From NCBI GenBank assembly GCA_023435855.1, contig JAEZLG010000107.1, positions 1 to 11,576 on the forward strand: a DNA stretch of 11,576 nucleotides. Reading direction: 5' to 3'. Every line of letters begins with the position of its first letter. Position 1 is the stretch's first letter. The stretch comes from Bacillota bacterium (GTDB lineage: Bacteria; Bacillota; Clostridia; Christensenellales; CAG-138). Shown in pieces: positions 1 through 7,775 of the stretch. The notes under the pieces were generated by a model that saw nothing but the letters and a program-made list of their open reading frames with translations, had not been told where the DNA came from and searched no databases. The translations under genes and the position numbers were made by a program.

Positions 1-915
1 CATTTTTCTAACGTTACCTTGAACGCGCTTGAGGATGCCGCGCTTTTGGAGGTTCCCACAGGGAAAATTGCCTTCACGACAGATTCGTTTGTGGTGACAC
101 CTCTCTTTTTCCCGGGCGGCGACATCGGGCGGCTTGCCGTATGCGGCACGGTGAACGATCTTCTCTGCCGTGGTGCAATGCCTAAATACCTATCAGCAGG
201 CTTTATTTTGGAGGAGGGGCTCGATCTTGAAACCCTCGAACGCGTTGTGCGCTCCATGAGAGCGGCTGCAGATGAAGCGGGTGTTTCCATCGTGACCGGC
301 GATACCAAGGTGATTGAAGGAAAAGGTGGGCTTTATATCAACACCGCCGGTATCGGCCTCGTACAAGAAAACGTAAACATCAGTGCAAAAAACCTTACAC
401 CGGGCGATGCCATTCTCGTATCGGGCCACATGGGAAACCACCACGCAGCCATTTTATCGAGCCGCATGCATATCCAAAACCGCATCGAGAGCGACTGCGC
501 GCCTCTCAACGATATGGTACATAAGCTTCTTACGGCCGGCATACGCGTGCACGCGCTCCGTGACATCACACGCGGAGGGCTTGCCTCGGTGCTAAACGAA
601 CTTGCACAAAGCTCCGGGGTAACCATTGAGCTTTCGAAAAACTATAACCCTGCAGATTCACAGGTACAAGGCTTTTGCGATATTCTGGGGCTTGACCCCT
701 ACTATATGGGCAACGAAGGTAAGCTTTGCATTGCAGTAAACGGCGAGGACGAAGAAAAAGCGCTGTCGATACTTCGAAAAGCACGCTACGGGGAGTATGC
801 CTGTCTTGCGGCAACGGTTACGGAAGGTGACCCCTCTGTACTATTAAAAACCCGCTCCGGTGCAACGCGCATACTCGATGCGCTTGCGGGAGAGGGTTTA
901 CCACGGATATGCTAA
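1..915 (+). CDS. hypE: Hydrogenase maturation protein HypE (5' end off window)
   Basis: HypE uses ATP to dehydrate a carbamoyl group placed on its C-terminal cysteine by HypF. This gives the thiocyanate that supplies the CN ligands of the [NiFe] hydrogenase iron in the cytoplasm. The reading frame is open from base 1, giving 304 residues; the family is usually about 330-340 long, so roughly 30 N-terminal residues lie left of the window and the TTG at 19 is not a credible start. Visible hallmarks are the TTDSFVV and FFPGGDIG segment with GTVNDLL (AIRS-type ATP-binding half), SGHMGNHHAAIL, RDITRGGLASVLNE, GNEGKL, and the terminal PRIC whose last Cys is the modified residue. Most relatives have Asp where GNHH has Asn; this is a small deviation and I would not call it inactivating. 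It is probably the last gene of a hyp operon, since a fresh promoter follows. No clear terminator is seen after it. Family assignment is very secure. Confidence 0.95.
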   Translation, partial: HFSNVTLNALEDAALLEVPTGKIAFTTDSFVVTPLFFPGGDIGRLAVCGTVNDLLCRGAMPKYLSAGFILEEGLDLETLERVVRSMRAAADEAGVSIVTGDTKVIEGKGGLYINTAGIGLVQENVNISAKNLTPGDAILVSGHMGNHHAAILSSRMHIQNRIESDCAPLNDMVHKLLTAGIRVHALRDITRGGLASVLNELAQSSGVTIELSKNYNPADSQVQGFCDILGLDPYYMGNEGKLCIAVNGEDEEKALSILRKARYGEYACLAATVTEGDPSVLLKTRSGATRILDALAGEGLPRIC

Positions 916-970
916 GCTTTTTGGTACGTACAGCGCCGCAAATTTCACCGATTTCCTCGTGTGCGCTCTA

Positions 971-999
971 TTGTTTTGCCCTCGTGCGCACGATATAAT
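971..999 (+). promoter_or_regulatory. Sigma-A-type promoter for the ComFB-family gene
   Basis: A TTGTTT -35 element (971-976) is separated by exactly 17 bases from a perfect TATAAT -10 (994-999). Transcription would begin near 1006, giving a leader of about 58 bases before the TTG start at 1065. It lies in the 149-base gap after hypE, so the small gene has its own transcription start. Read from the sequence only; start-site mapping is lacking. Confidence 0.65.
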
Positions 1000-1064
1000 A
1001 AATATGTAGTAACAGATTGTTTTTGTGCCCGGTGTACAGGCACATCGATAAAGGAGTGAAAGCT

Positions 1065-1358
1065 TTGGAAGAGATGAAAAAGATCATGCCGCGCAATATT
1101 TTAGAAGAAATGGTCGATATGCGCGTAGATGAGTTGATGAAAAAAAGCGGCATTTGCTGCTGTATGTATTGCCGCGCAGATGTGGTAACGTATGCACTCA
1201 ACCATTTGCCGCCCAAGTACACCATCAGCATCGGCGGCGAAATCTTCACACGCTTCCATATTAACCAAGTGCAGTTTCAGGCAGACGTAACAGCTGCCAT
1301 TCTCGTTGCTATCGAAAAGGTAGGAAAGCGCGCCAACCACGACCGCGGCGATAAGTAG
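1065..1358 (+). CDS. ComFB-family protein (late competence / possible c-di-GMP receptor domain)
   Basis: A 97-residue cytoplasmic protein made almost wholly of one ComFB domain. The start chosen is TTG at 1065 because AAGGAG (1051-1056) sits 8 bases upstream; an upstream TTG at 1017 has no ribosome site and ATG at 1074 is too far from it. Family marks are the N-terminal helix (NILEEMVDMRVDELMKK), a cysteine cluster CCCMYC followed by RADVVTYALNHLPPKY, and a C-terminal helix (QVQFQADVTAAILVAIEKV). The Bacillus ComFB crystal structure shows zinc bound by cysteines, and cyanobacterial ComFB-type proteins have been reported as cyclic-di-GMP receptors; whether this one binds either is inference. 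No comFA or comFC flanks it, so a competence role is not supported by context. Fold assignment is firm; cellular role is unknown. Confidence 0.85.
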   Translation: MEEMKKIMPRNILEEMVDMRVDELMKKSGICCCMYCRADVVTYALNHLPPKYTISIGGEIFTRFHINQVQFQADVTAAILVAIEKVGKRANHDRGDK

Positions 1359-1388
1359 GTCTTTCAGAGTTGCTTTTTGGATAAATTT

Positions 1389-1460
1389 GTTAATAAACTA
1401 TGAACGGAATGTTTTTTACGGAAAAGTATAGCAATATATGCTATACTTTTGTTTATTAAC
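1389..1460. repeat. Nested inverted repeats upstream of the ABC exporter (operator or hairpin)
   Basis: Two perfect inverted repeats lie in the 123-base gap before the permease. The inner one is AAAAGTATAGC (1422-1432) and GCTATACTTTT (1440-1450) around a 7-base AT centre. The outer one is GTTAATAAAC (1389-1398) and GTTTATTAAC (1451-1460); its right arm directly abuts the inner right arm, while the left arms are 23 bases apart. The AT-rich symmetric arms resemble repressor or activator sites more than a GC-rich terminator stem. As RNA, the inner hairpin followed by a T-rich tract could also act as a weak terminator for the ComFB-family gene. Symmetry is seen directly; function is inference. 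Confidence 0.55.
1415..1442 (+). promoter_or_regulatory. Candidate promoter for the ABC exporter
   Basis: TTTACG (1415-1420) and TATGCT (1437-1442) are spaced 16 bases apart and each matches the sigma-A consensus at four of six places. The -10 falls within the inner inverted repeat, so a protein bound there would block or alter initiation. This is a weak match in an AT-rich region where such hexamers occur by chance. Confidence 0.3.
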
Positions 1461-1481
1461 TTTTATCGGAGATGTGCTTCC

Positions 1482-4400
1482 ATGATGATAAAAACCGCCT
1501 TCAAAAACGCGGTGCGCACGCCGGTGAAAACCGCACTGTTTTTTTTGCTTCTCGCAGCCGTAACTGTATTTTTGTGTTTGGGTACAAGTATGTGGAGCAC
1601 GAGCCAGGCCTTGCTTTTGGAGGCTGACAGCACATTTGAAACCACAGCGGTACTTGAATACATCGGGAAAAATTACCCCGATTCACCCGAGGGCGACAGC
1701 TTCATGCAGCAGTCGCTCGAGGGTTATGATTTTTCGCCCATTAAAACAATGCCTGAGGTACTTTCATTCGAGCGGCATCGCGCCATGGGTGCCTACATAG
1801 AAGGTCTTAAGCAAAGCCCTGTTGGTATGCACCGCTACAAGAATTATGGCATCCTGCTCTTTACGGTGAAATATGATACCGATAAAGGCCCCCGCTGCAT
1901 GATCCAGAAAACCTACTATGCCTCCGACGATTATTACAGCGGAATGTATTTTCACGCGTTGCCCTCGCAGCACCTAAAAGACATGTACGGTCTAAAAGAC
2001 GATGACATTGGCCTTGAACTCAACCACACCTATATCGCGCACGGGTATTTTTCCACCGGCTCAAACCGCGCGATTTTATTTATGATTGACACGCCGGATG
2101 TTTCCGGTATGCCTGAATATGCAAAACAATCTCTCGAACATTTTGCATGCTATGACGAAGAGGATTTCCAAGGCCAAGCTATTGAGAAAACGCCCTTTTT
2201 CGTGCAAGTAACGGATCTTGCTAAAACTTATGCCGTAGAAGACCAGTATGTTGACGTGCAATTTACCTCCGACCTTGAATCCTATCTCGAGTTTTCTCGC
2301 AAGGAGCTTGCTATAACCACAGGCAGATCCTTTACAAAAGAGGAATACAATGTCGCCAGCGAGGTATGCGTGATAAGTGAACACCTTGCGGCACAACTCG
2401 GGCTCTCCTTAGGCGATACGCTTCCCATGGGGCTTTACGGCTCAATCAATAAGGCACCGGCTTATAAAAGCTACTGGCCATCTTCCGGCTTTACGTACAA
2501 GGGCAATTACACCATCGTTGGCCTTTTCAAGGAGACAACCGGCTATCACTATACAATATTTACTCCCGCAAACAACGAAAGCTGGTTGCCCGCTTCAAGC
2601 GAAAGCTACACACTTGCACGGCTTCGCCTGAAAAATGGTACGGCAGGGGCGTTCTTGAAGGAGACAGAATCACATCTTCTTAGCAGCATGCGATTTACCG
2701 TGTACGACCAAGGTTATGCGGAAACCGCGGCCGCGCTTAAGTCCATGCGCGAAACTGCGCAAATCCTTACATTTGTATGCTTAGGCGCAGGATTAGCCAT
2801 AGTGTCGCTGTTCTCACACCTTTACATTTCTAAGCAGAGCGACAATGTGCGCGTCATGCTTGCGCTCGGTACGGGCCGCAGAAGAACCCTTGTATACCTT
2901 GTTTCAGGTGCGCTCTTGATTGCGCTTTTATCTGCGGCAGCAGGCGCATTTGCGGGAATCCGCTTTTCCCACACGGTAAATACCTCCGCTTACGAGCGGG
3001 CGGTTGAAACGAGAACTGTGGACTTCCGCTTCAGCAGCGTTTATTTAGGAGATGGCGCAAAGGATTTTGGCGGTGAGATTGATGCAGACCCGATGGTTTG
3101 TGTATTCACGGCATGCGGTATGTTCGTGTTTGCGCTTCTTATGTGCGCCTACACAGCGTTTCGGACCATTTCATCCGATCGTACGCGAAAAAAACACAAA
3201 CGTCCGCGCGGTGCCGGGTTCAAAGCGCTCTTTTTCCCCATAAAGCTTGCGTTTCGCTCCATAGTGCGCAGCAAAGCGCGAAGCTTTGTGGTCCCCGTGG
3301 TTTCCCTTACAATGGTAGCGCTTATGTGCCTGTTCTCGGGCTTCCTCGCAGGCTATCAAACAGAGCTTGAAGACGTATACAACAATATGCCCGTACGCGC
3401 CTACATCACCTCCAAAACGGGAAAAAGCTTGGATAAGATTTATCTGAATGATATGGATATTTGGCCTATTATAAAAACAGGCTTCATTGAAGAGGCACAT
3501 TATACCTCAACGCTTCGCTACTCGTTTGATAAGGTGATCCCTGCGTCTGACAGCAGCAATGAAGACGAGTGGAGGGTACCGCTCCCCACAAGCGCATTCG
3601 GGCTTGAGACACTGACCGATGCCATCCTTTTCTACGAAAAGCTCATCCTCACCAACGATATTGAGACCGTACCAGAATTTTATTTTGAAAAGGATGTGCC
3701 GTTTACCTTCCTAGATGGCCACGGCACGGAGGATTTTAAGAAGGACTACTCCACTGCTGATGACCTCCCCTGTTTGATGAGCACACAGTTTATGCAGGAA
3801 AACGGCATAAAGCTTGGAGACCATGTACGCATTACTGCGTATTGGCGCTATGCAGCGTACAGGCAGTTTACCGCTGATGCGTATAGCTTTGATCTGTTGG
3901 TGGCGGGCTCCTATCCAAGGCTTAGCGGGGCTGACAGCATCTACATCCCCTTTGGCTTCATCAAGAATTCGGGCATTCTTGCCGAATCGTACTATGTGGA
4001 AAACGACCTTGATGCAAGCGACCTTTCCAATTGGAAATTCCAAGGAAATTATAACTTCGAATCGCAAGCCGCTTATAAGAAGTGGCTTGATACCGTTACG
4101 TTCCGATCGTTTATGCGGTATAACGCCATCAATTTTACGCTCACAAACACGCGCGAGCTAGCCGCATTTAAAGATAAACTTGATGAACTTGGCTTTTCCA
4201 GCGTCGGGAAAGTTTCGCGCCAGCGCATTTTCCTTGTGATTGAGGATCAAACCCTCACAGAAACGGTGAATAACCTCAACCGCCACATCAGCTACATGGA
4301 AATCGTCTACAACGCCATGTATGCGCTTTCCATAGGCATCGGCTTTGTGGTTTCGTACCTGTTGACCAAAACAAGAAGAAGCGAGTTCGCTGTGATGCGA

Positions 4401-4637
4401 AGTACCGGCGCAGGTGCATTTAGAACCTTTGTGGTGTTCTTTACGGAACAAGCGGTTTTGTGCCTTGTAGGTACGCTTCTTGGTGCCGCAGTGTCGTTTT
4501 TGATGCCGGGTGGCATGCACGCACTTAGGCTTTACGCCATTTTGGGTTACGCACTTTGTTACTGGCTCGGAAGCGCAGTATCTGTTGCAATGATGAACCG
4601 CGTCAACGTGCTGTCAATCCTTTCGGCAAAGGAATAG
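1482..4637 (+). CDS. ABC transporter permease, FtsX/MacB type with two extracytoplasmic domains
   Basis: A 1051-residue membrane protein, the permease partner of the ATPase that follows. I start it at ATG 1482 (GGAG at 1468-1471, 10 bases upstream); ATG 1485 is equally possible, and the open frame continues to a TTG at 1449 without a ribosome site. Eight membrane segments are visible at about residues 17-38, 427-449, 469-492, 537-560, 601-625, 946-964, 983-1007 and 1017-1038. This is a duplicated one-plus-three layout: each half has a leading helix, a large outside domain (about 390 and 320 residues), then the three-helix FtsX domain. A basic loop (TRKKHKRPRG) lies between the halves on the cytoplasmic side. 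Transporters of this class (MacB, LolCDE, FtsEX) work by mechanotransmission on lipids, peptides or lipoproteins. Substrate is unknown; no two-component system lies beside it, which argues against a Bce-type bacitracin sensor-transporter. Confidence 0.88.
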   Translation: MMIKTAFKNAVRTPVKTALFFLLLAAVTVFLCLGTSMWSTSQALLLEADSTFETTAVLEYIGKNYPDSPEGDSFMQQSLEGYDFSPIKTMPEVLSFERHRAMGAYIEGLKQSPVGMHRYKNYGILLFTVKYDTDKGPRCMIQKTYYASDDYYSGMYFHALPSQHLKDMYGLKDDDIGLELNHTYIAHGYFSTGSNRAILFMIDTPDVSGMPEYAKQSLEHFACYDEEDFQGQAIEKTPFFVQVTDLAKTYAVEDQYVDVQFTSDLESYLEFSRKELAITTGRSFTKEEYNVASEVCVISEHLAAQLGLSLGDTLPMGLYGSINKAPAYKSYWPSSGFTYKGNYTIVGLFKETTGYHYTIFTPANNESWLPASSESYTLARLRLKNGTAGAFLKETESHLLSSMRFTVYDQGYAETAAALKSMRETAQILTFVCLGAGLAIVSLFSHLYISKQSDNVRVMLALGTGRRRTLVYLVSGALLIALLSAAAGAFAGIRFSHTVNTSAYERAVETRTVDFRFSSVYLGDGAKDFGGEIDADPMVCVFTACGMFVFALLMCAYTAFRTISSDRTRKKHKRPRGAGFKALFFPIKLAFRSIVRSKARSFVVPVVSLTMVALMCLFSGFLAGYQTELEDVYNNMPVRAYITSKTGKSLDKIYLNDMDIWPIIKTGFIEEAHYTSTLRYSFDKVIPASDSSNEDEWRVPLPTSAFGLETLTDAILFYEKLILTNDIETVPEFYFEKDVPFTFLDGHGTEDFKKDYSTADDLPCLMSTQFMQENGIKLGDHVRITAYWRYAAYRQFTADAYSFDLLVAGSYPRLSGADSIYIPFGFIKNSGILAESYYVENDLDASDLSNWKFQGNYNFESQAAYKKWLDTVTFRSFMRYNAINFTLTNTRELAAFKDKLDELGFSSVGKVSRQRIFLVIEDQTLTETVNNLNRHISYMEIVYNAMYALSIGIGFVVSYLLTKTRRSEFAVMRSTGAGAFRTFVVFFTEQAVLCLVGTLLGAAVSFLMPGGMHALRLYAILGYALCYWLGSAVSVAMMNRVNVLSILSAKE

Positions 4638-4646
4638 GAGGTTTTT

Positions 4647-5333
4647 ATGGGAATTTTAAGTTTACGCAATGCCTCGTACACCTACAGAAGCAAATACCAA
4701 ACCGTGAAAGCCGTACGCAGTGCGAGCTTTGAATTTGAGCACGGCACGGTTTACGCCATTGTCGGTAAATCGGGCAGCGGCAAAACGACGCTACTGTCTT
4801 TACTTGCGGGGCTTGACCTTCCGACCGACGGTAACGTGCTGTTTGACGGCACATCCACCAAGGAGCTTAACCGCGACCGGTACCGCCGACAGGACGTGGC
4901 GGTGATTTACCAAGGCTTCAACCTATTCCCGCTTTTGACAGTGCTTGAAAACGTGATGTACCCGCTCGAGCTTCAAGGTAATAAAACCGCCGAGGCGAAA
5001 AAGCGCGCCATTGAAATGCTCCATGTGGTGGGACTTGTGGATGCACAGTTCAAGCGCTATCCTTCCATGCTATCGGGCGGCGAGCAGCAGCGTGTCGCCA
5101 TCGCCCGCGCGCTTGCATCCAACGCTAAGGTAATCCTTGCAGACGAGCCTACAGGCAACCTCGATATTGAAAACAGCGGCAACGTAGTGGAAATACTCGT
5201 TCAACTCGCGCACGAGAGGAATTGCTGCGTAATAATCGTAACGCACGACCTTGCCGTCAGCAAGCTTGCAGACGTTTGCCTGCGCATGCGCGACGGTATT
5301 CTAACCGAGGATAAAAATACGGAAGAAGCATAA
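4647..5333 (+). CDS. ABC transporter ATP-binding protein, MacB/LolD type
   Basis: A 228-residue cytoplasmic ATPase, normal length for the family, that would power the permease encoded just upstream. All motifs are intact: Walker A GKSGSGKT (40-47), Q-loop Gln89 (IYQGFNLFP), signature LSGGEQQ (142-148), Walker B VILADEP (162-168) with catalytic Glu167, D-loop after TGNLD, and switch His200. The FNLFPLLTVLENVMYPL stretch is typical of the LolD/MacB/FtsE subgroup. An AGGAGG (4636-4641) overlaps the permease stop codon and sits 5 bases from the ATG, so the pair is co-transcribed and probably translationally coupled. The gene ends the + strand block and a terminator hairpin follows. Confidence 0.94.
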   Translation: MGILSLRNASYTYRSKYQTVKAVRSASFEFEHGTVYAIVGKSGSGKTTLLSLLAGLDLPTDGNVLFDGTSTKELNRDRYRRQDVAVIYQGFNLFPLLTVLENVMYPLELQGNKTAEAKKRAIEMLHVVGLVDAQFKRYPSMLSGGEQQRVAIARALASNAKVILADEPTGNLDIENSGNVVEILVQLAHERNCCVIIVTHDLAVSKLADVCLRMRDGILTEDKNTEEA

Positions 5334-5354
5334 AGCCGGTTTTTCGGTAAAGCA

Positions 5355-5385
5355 AAAAGGACGGATCTTTTGAATCCGTCCTTTT
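5355..5385. terminator. Bidirectional intrinsic terminator between convergent operons
   Basis: A perfect 12-bp stem, AAAAGGACGGAT (5355-5366) with ATCCGTCCTTTT (5374-5385), encloses a 7-base loop. The GGACGGAT core is flanked by A-run and T-run arms, so each strand sees a GC stem ending in U residues. It lies in the 66-base gap between the ABC ATPase stop and the ilvE stop, and can end transcription of both convergent units. Confidence 0.88.
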
Positions 5386-5399
5386 ATCTTAGTTGTAAC

Positions 5400-6464
5400 T
5401 TAAATCTTTACCGTCCAGCCATGGGGGTCTTTGATTGCCCCACGCTGTATGCCTATGAGCGTATCGTACAGTTTTTGCGTAAGCGTGCCGATCTTGCCGC
5501 CGTTTAGGATGAGGCTCTTCCCTTTATAGAATAGCTCGCTCACGGGCGAGATGATGGCCGCAGTACCCGTTCCAAACGCTTCTTTTAAAAGGCCGTTATC
5601 ACCCGCCTCGTATAGCTCATCGATAGAAACGGGGCGCTCCTCCACCTTGTAGCCCATATCCTTTACGAGCTGTAAAACGCTTCTGCGGGTAATGCCGTCG
5701 AGTATGCTTCCATCGATGGGAGCTGTGCAAACCGTGTCGCCAAGGAGGAACATCATATTCATGGCGCCAACTTCCTGCACATATTTATGCTCTACCGCAT
5801 CAAGCCAAAGCACCTGGCTGAAGCCCTTTTCCTTAGCCTCCTCAGAGGCGCGCAGGGAGCACGCGTAGTTGCCGCCCGTTTTTGAGCCGCCAACGCCGCC
5901 GCGAACCGCGCGTACGTAGGAGTCCTCCACATAGATGCGCACGGGCGCAAAGCCTTTTGTATAATACATCCCAGATGCTGCGCAGATGATGTAATATAAG
6001 TAGCGTTTGGAGGCGTGTACGCCGAGTTCAGCGCCGTCTGCAATCATAGTGGGGCGAAGGTAGAGCGATGTGCCCTCCATATGCGGCACCCAATCCCGCT
6101 CGATGTCTACAAGCTTTTTCATAACCTCAACGTTAAAATCGGGATCGATCTCGGGCATCACCATGCGGTGCGCGCTTTTGTTGAGGCGTACAGCGTTGTC
6201 GCGCGGGCGGAAAAGCTGTATGTCGTTATTTGGTGTACGGTAAGCTTTCAAACCTTCGAATATCTCCTGCGCGTAATGCAGCACTGCCGAAGCGGGATCA
6301 ATCATAAGTTTGGCATAAGGCTGTATGCGCGCGTCGTGCCAGCCTTTTCCTTCATCGTATTCCATGAGAAACATATGATCCGTAAACACCTTGCCAAAGC
6401 CGAGCCCGCTTTCGTCCGTGGGCTTTTCTTTAAGCTTCGCTGCTTTTTTAATCTCAATCTCCAT
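5400..6464 (-). CDS. ilvE: Branched-chain amino acid aminotransferase
   Basis: A 354-residue fold-type IV PLP enzyme that exchanges the amino group between valine, leucine or isoleucine and 2-oxoglutarate in the cytoplasm. The catalytic lysine is Lys195 within GGSKTGGNYACSL; further family marks are HYAQEIFEGLKAYR (63-76), the RPRDNAVRLNKSA stretch, YLRPTMIA, EVGAMNMMF (231-239, with the cofactor-contacting Glu) and FGTGTAAIISPV (297-308). The length and GGSKTGGNY form fit the longer BCAT subgroup that includes mammalian enzymes and Bacillus YwaA/YbgE, not the ~310-residue E. coli form. The ATG at 6464 is preceded on its strand by AGGGGAG. It is the last gene of the minus-strand operon, 18 bases after the gamma subunit, and places the neighbouring oxidoreductase in branched-chain 2-oxoacid metabolism. 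Confidence 0.95.
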   Translation of the reverse strand: MEIEIKKAAKLKEKPTDESGLGFGKVFTDHMFLMEYDEGKGWHDARIQPYAKLMIDPASAVLHYAQEIFEGLKAYRTPNNDIQLFRPRDNAVRLNKSAHRMVMPEIDPDFNVEVMKKLVDIERDWVPHMEGTSLYLRPTMIADGAELGVHASKRYLYYIICAASGMYYTKGFAPVRIYVEDSYVRAVRGGVGGSKTGGNYACSLRASEEAKEKGFSQVLWLDAVEHKYVQEVGAMNMMFLLGDTVCTAPIDGSILDGITRRSVLQLVKDMGYKVEERPVSIDELYEAGDNGLLKEAFGTGTAAIISPVSELFYKGKSLILNGGKIGTLTQKLYDTLIGIQRGAIKDPHGWTVKI

Positions 6465-6482
6465 GTTGTTCCACTCTCCCCT

Positions 6483-7022
6483 TTACGGATTTACGCAGCG
6501 CGCGCCACGCCTGAGTGCTTCGATGTTAAGCTCTACAAGGTTTGCCTTGGGTCCAGTGAATATGTGCGCGAGCATTTCGCGGATGGTCTCAACCTTTAAT
6601 ACCTTGGTCGCCTCGATGTACGCACCAAGCATAACCATGTTGGCAACACGGTCGTTACCAAGCTCTCTTGCTATGTCGTTACAGGGCACATAATAGGCCA
6701 AAATATCGCTCCTTGTGGCCTTTACCTCGATGATGGAGCTGTTAACAAACAGCAGTCCGCCCTGAACAAGAGATCCTTCAAACTTCATAAGCGACGGCTT
6801 ATTCATGGCGATGAGCTCCGTGCTGTCAATTACAACAGGGGAAATGACCGGCTCGCTTGAAAGCACCACGTTGCAGTTGGCTGTACCGCCGCGCATTTCG
6901 GGACCGTAGGAAGGCAGCCATGAAACATTCACACCCTCCTTCATTCCGGCTTCTGCGAGCGTCTTGCCCATGGCCATAACACCCTGACCGCCAAAGCCGC
7001 TGATGATGATGTTGTGAAGCAT
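6483..7022 (-). CDS. 2-oxoacid:ferredoxin oxidoreductase, gamma subunit (VOR/KOR type)
   Basis: This 179-residue protein is the gamma subunit (pyruvate ferredoxin/flavodoxin oxidoreductase catalytic domain) of the four-subunit complex encoded here. In this enzyme class gamma helps bind coenzyme A and bridges the catalytic alpha/beta pair. It shows the nucleotide-fold glycine motif GFGGQGV (9-15), the conserved SYGPEMRGGTANC (38-50) and the C-terminal half with GNDRVANMVMLGAY. Length is normal. Its ATG is only one base past the beta-subunit stop, so translation is probably coupled. Subunit type is certain; substrate (branched-chain 2-oxoacids versus 2-oxoglutarate) is taken from context. Confidence 0.92.
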   Translation of the reverse strand: MLHNIIISGFGGQGVMAMGKTLAEAGMKEGVNVSWLPSYGPEMRGGTANCNVVLSSEPVISPVVIDSTELIAMNKPSLMKFEGSLVQGGLLFVNSSIIEVKATRSDILAYYVPCNDIARELGNDRVANMVMLGAYIEATKVLKVETIREMLAHIFTGPKANLVELNIEALRRGARCVNP

Positions 7023-7023
7023 T

Positions 7024-7773
7024 TTATTTCACCTCCGCCGTAATATCGCGGTATACGCCCAAAGGATAATAGGGGATCATGTTTTCCTTGAGCCACGTGA
7101 TTGCGTTAAGCGGCGTTTTGCCCCAGTTAGTAGGGCAGGTGGAGAGAAGCTCCACGAAGGTGAAGCCCGCACCATCGAGCTGCAGCTGAAATGCCTTCTT
7201 GATGGCGCGCTTTGCCTTATTGATGTTCGGGATATCCGTGAGCGTGCAGCGCTCGGCATAGGCCGTGCCGTCAAGTGTAGACAGAAGCTCCGCCATGCGG
7301 ATGGGCATGCCCATGAACTCCTTCTGGCGGCCGTAGGGTGCGGTGGTGGCTTTTTGCCCAACGAGGGTGGTGGGCGCCATCTGTCCGCCCGTCATACCGT
7401 AAATGGCGTTGTTGATAAAGATCGTTGTGAACTTTTCGCCGCGCATGGCCGCATGGACGATTTCAGCCGTGCCGATGGAGGCAAGGTCGCCGTCACCTTG
7501 ATAGGTGAACACCGGATGATCGGGGAGTACGCGCTTGATACCCGTTGCGACTGCCGGTGCGCGCCCGTGCGCGGCCTCCATCATGTCGCAGCGGAAATAA
7601 TCATACGCAAACACCGAGCAGCCAACCGGGCTTATACCGATGGTTTTGTCGGTTATGTTGAGCTCTTCAAGCACCTCCGCCACGAGCTTATGGGCTACGC
7701 CGTGCGTGCAGCCAGGGCAGTAGTGCATTTCCTTATCGGTGAGCGCTTTGGATTTTTCATATACGATTGCCAT
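7024..7773 (-). CDS. 2-oxoacid:ferredoxin oxidoreductase, beta subunit (TPP-binding)
   Basis: A 249-residue thiamine pyrophosphate-binding subunit that carries out the decarboxylation chemistry. The N-terminal CPGCTHG (19-25) and later cysteines (52, 62) are typical. The TPP/Mg motif runs from GDGD (93-96) to NN at 121-122, followed by YGMTGGQMAPTT (125-136). GGAGG lies 5 bases before the ATG, inside the end of the alpha gene; only two bases separate alpha stop and beta start, so the two are translationally linked. Beta subunits of KOR, VOR and IOR are close in sequence, so this protein alone does not settle the substrate. Published subunit letters for VOR conflict between organisms, so no symbol is given. 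Confidence 0.93.
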   Translation of the reverse strand: MAIVYEKSKALTDKEMHYCPGCTHGVAHKLVAEVLEELNITDKTIGISPVGCSVFAYDYFRCDMMEAAHGRAPAVATGIKRVLPDHPVFTYQGDGDLASIGTAEIVHAAMRGEKFTTIFINNAIYGMTGGQMAPTTLVGQKATTAPYGRQKEFMGMPIRMAELLSTLDGTAYAERCTLTDIPNINKAKRAIKKAFQLQLDGAGFTFVELLSTCPTNWGKTPLNAITWLKENMIPYYPLGVYRDITAEVK

Positions 7774-7775
7774 AC

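Noticed and set aside
916..970. A terminator after hypE
   Set aside because: No stem of useful length followed by a T-run is visible; only a tiny GTACGTAC palindrome near 923 was found.
4158..4520. A 120-codon open frame on the - strand within the permease gene
   Set aside because: It is antisense to the C-terminal FtsX domain, whose membrane segments are clear on the + strand.
6015..6599. A 194-codon open frame on the + strand opposite ilvE and the gamma subunit gene
   Set aside because: It lies fully antisense to two genes with clear family motifs, has no ribosome site, and its translation shows no recognisable domain.
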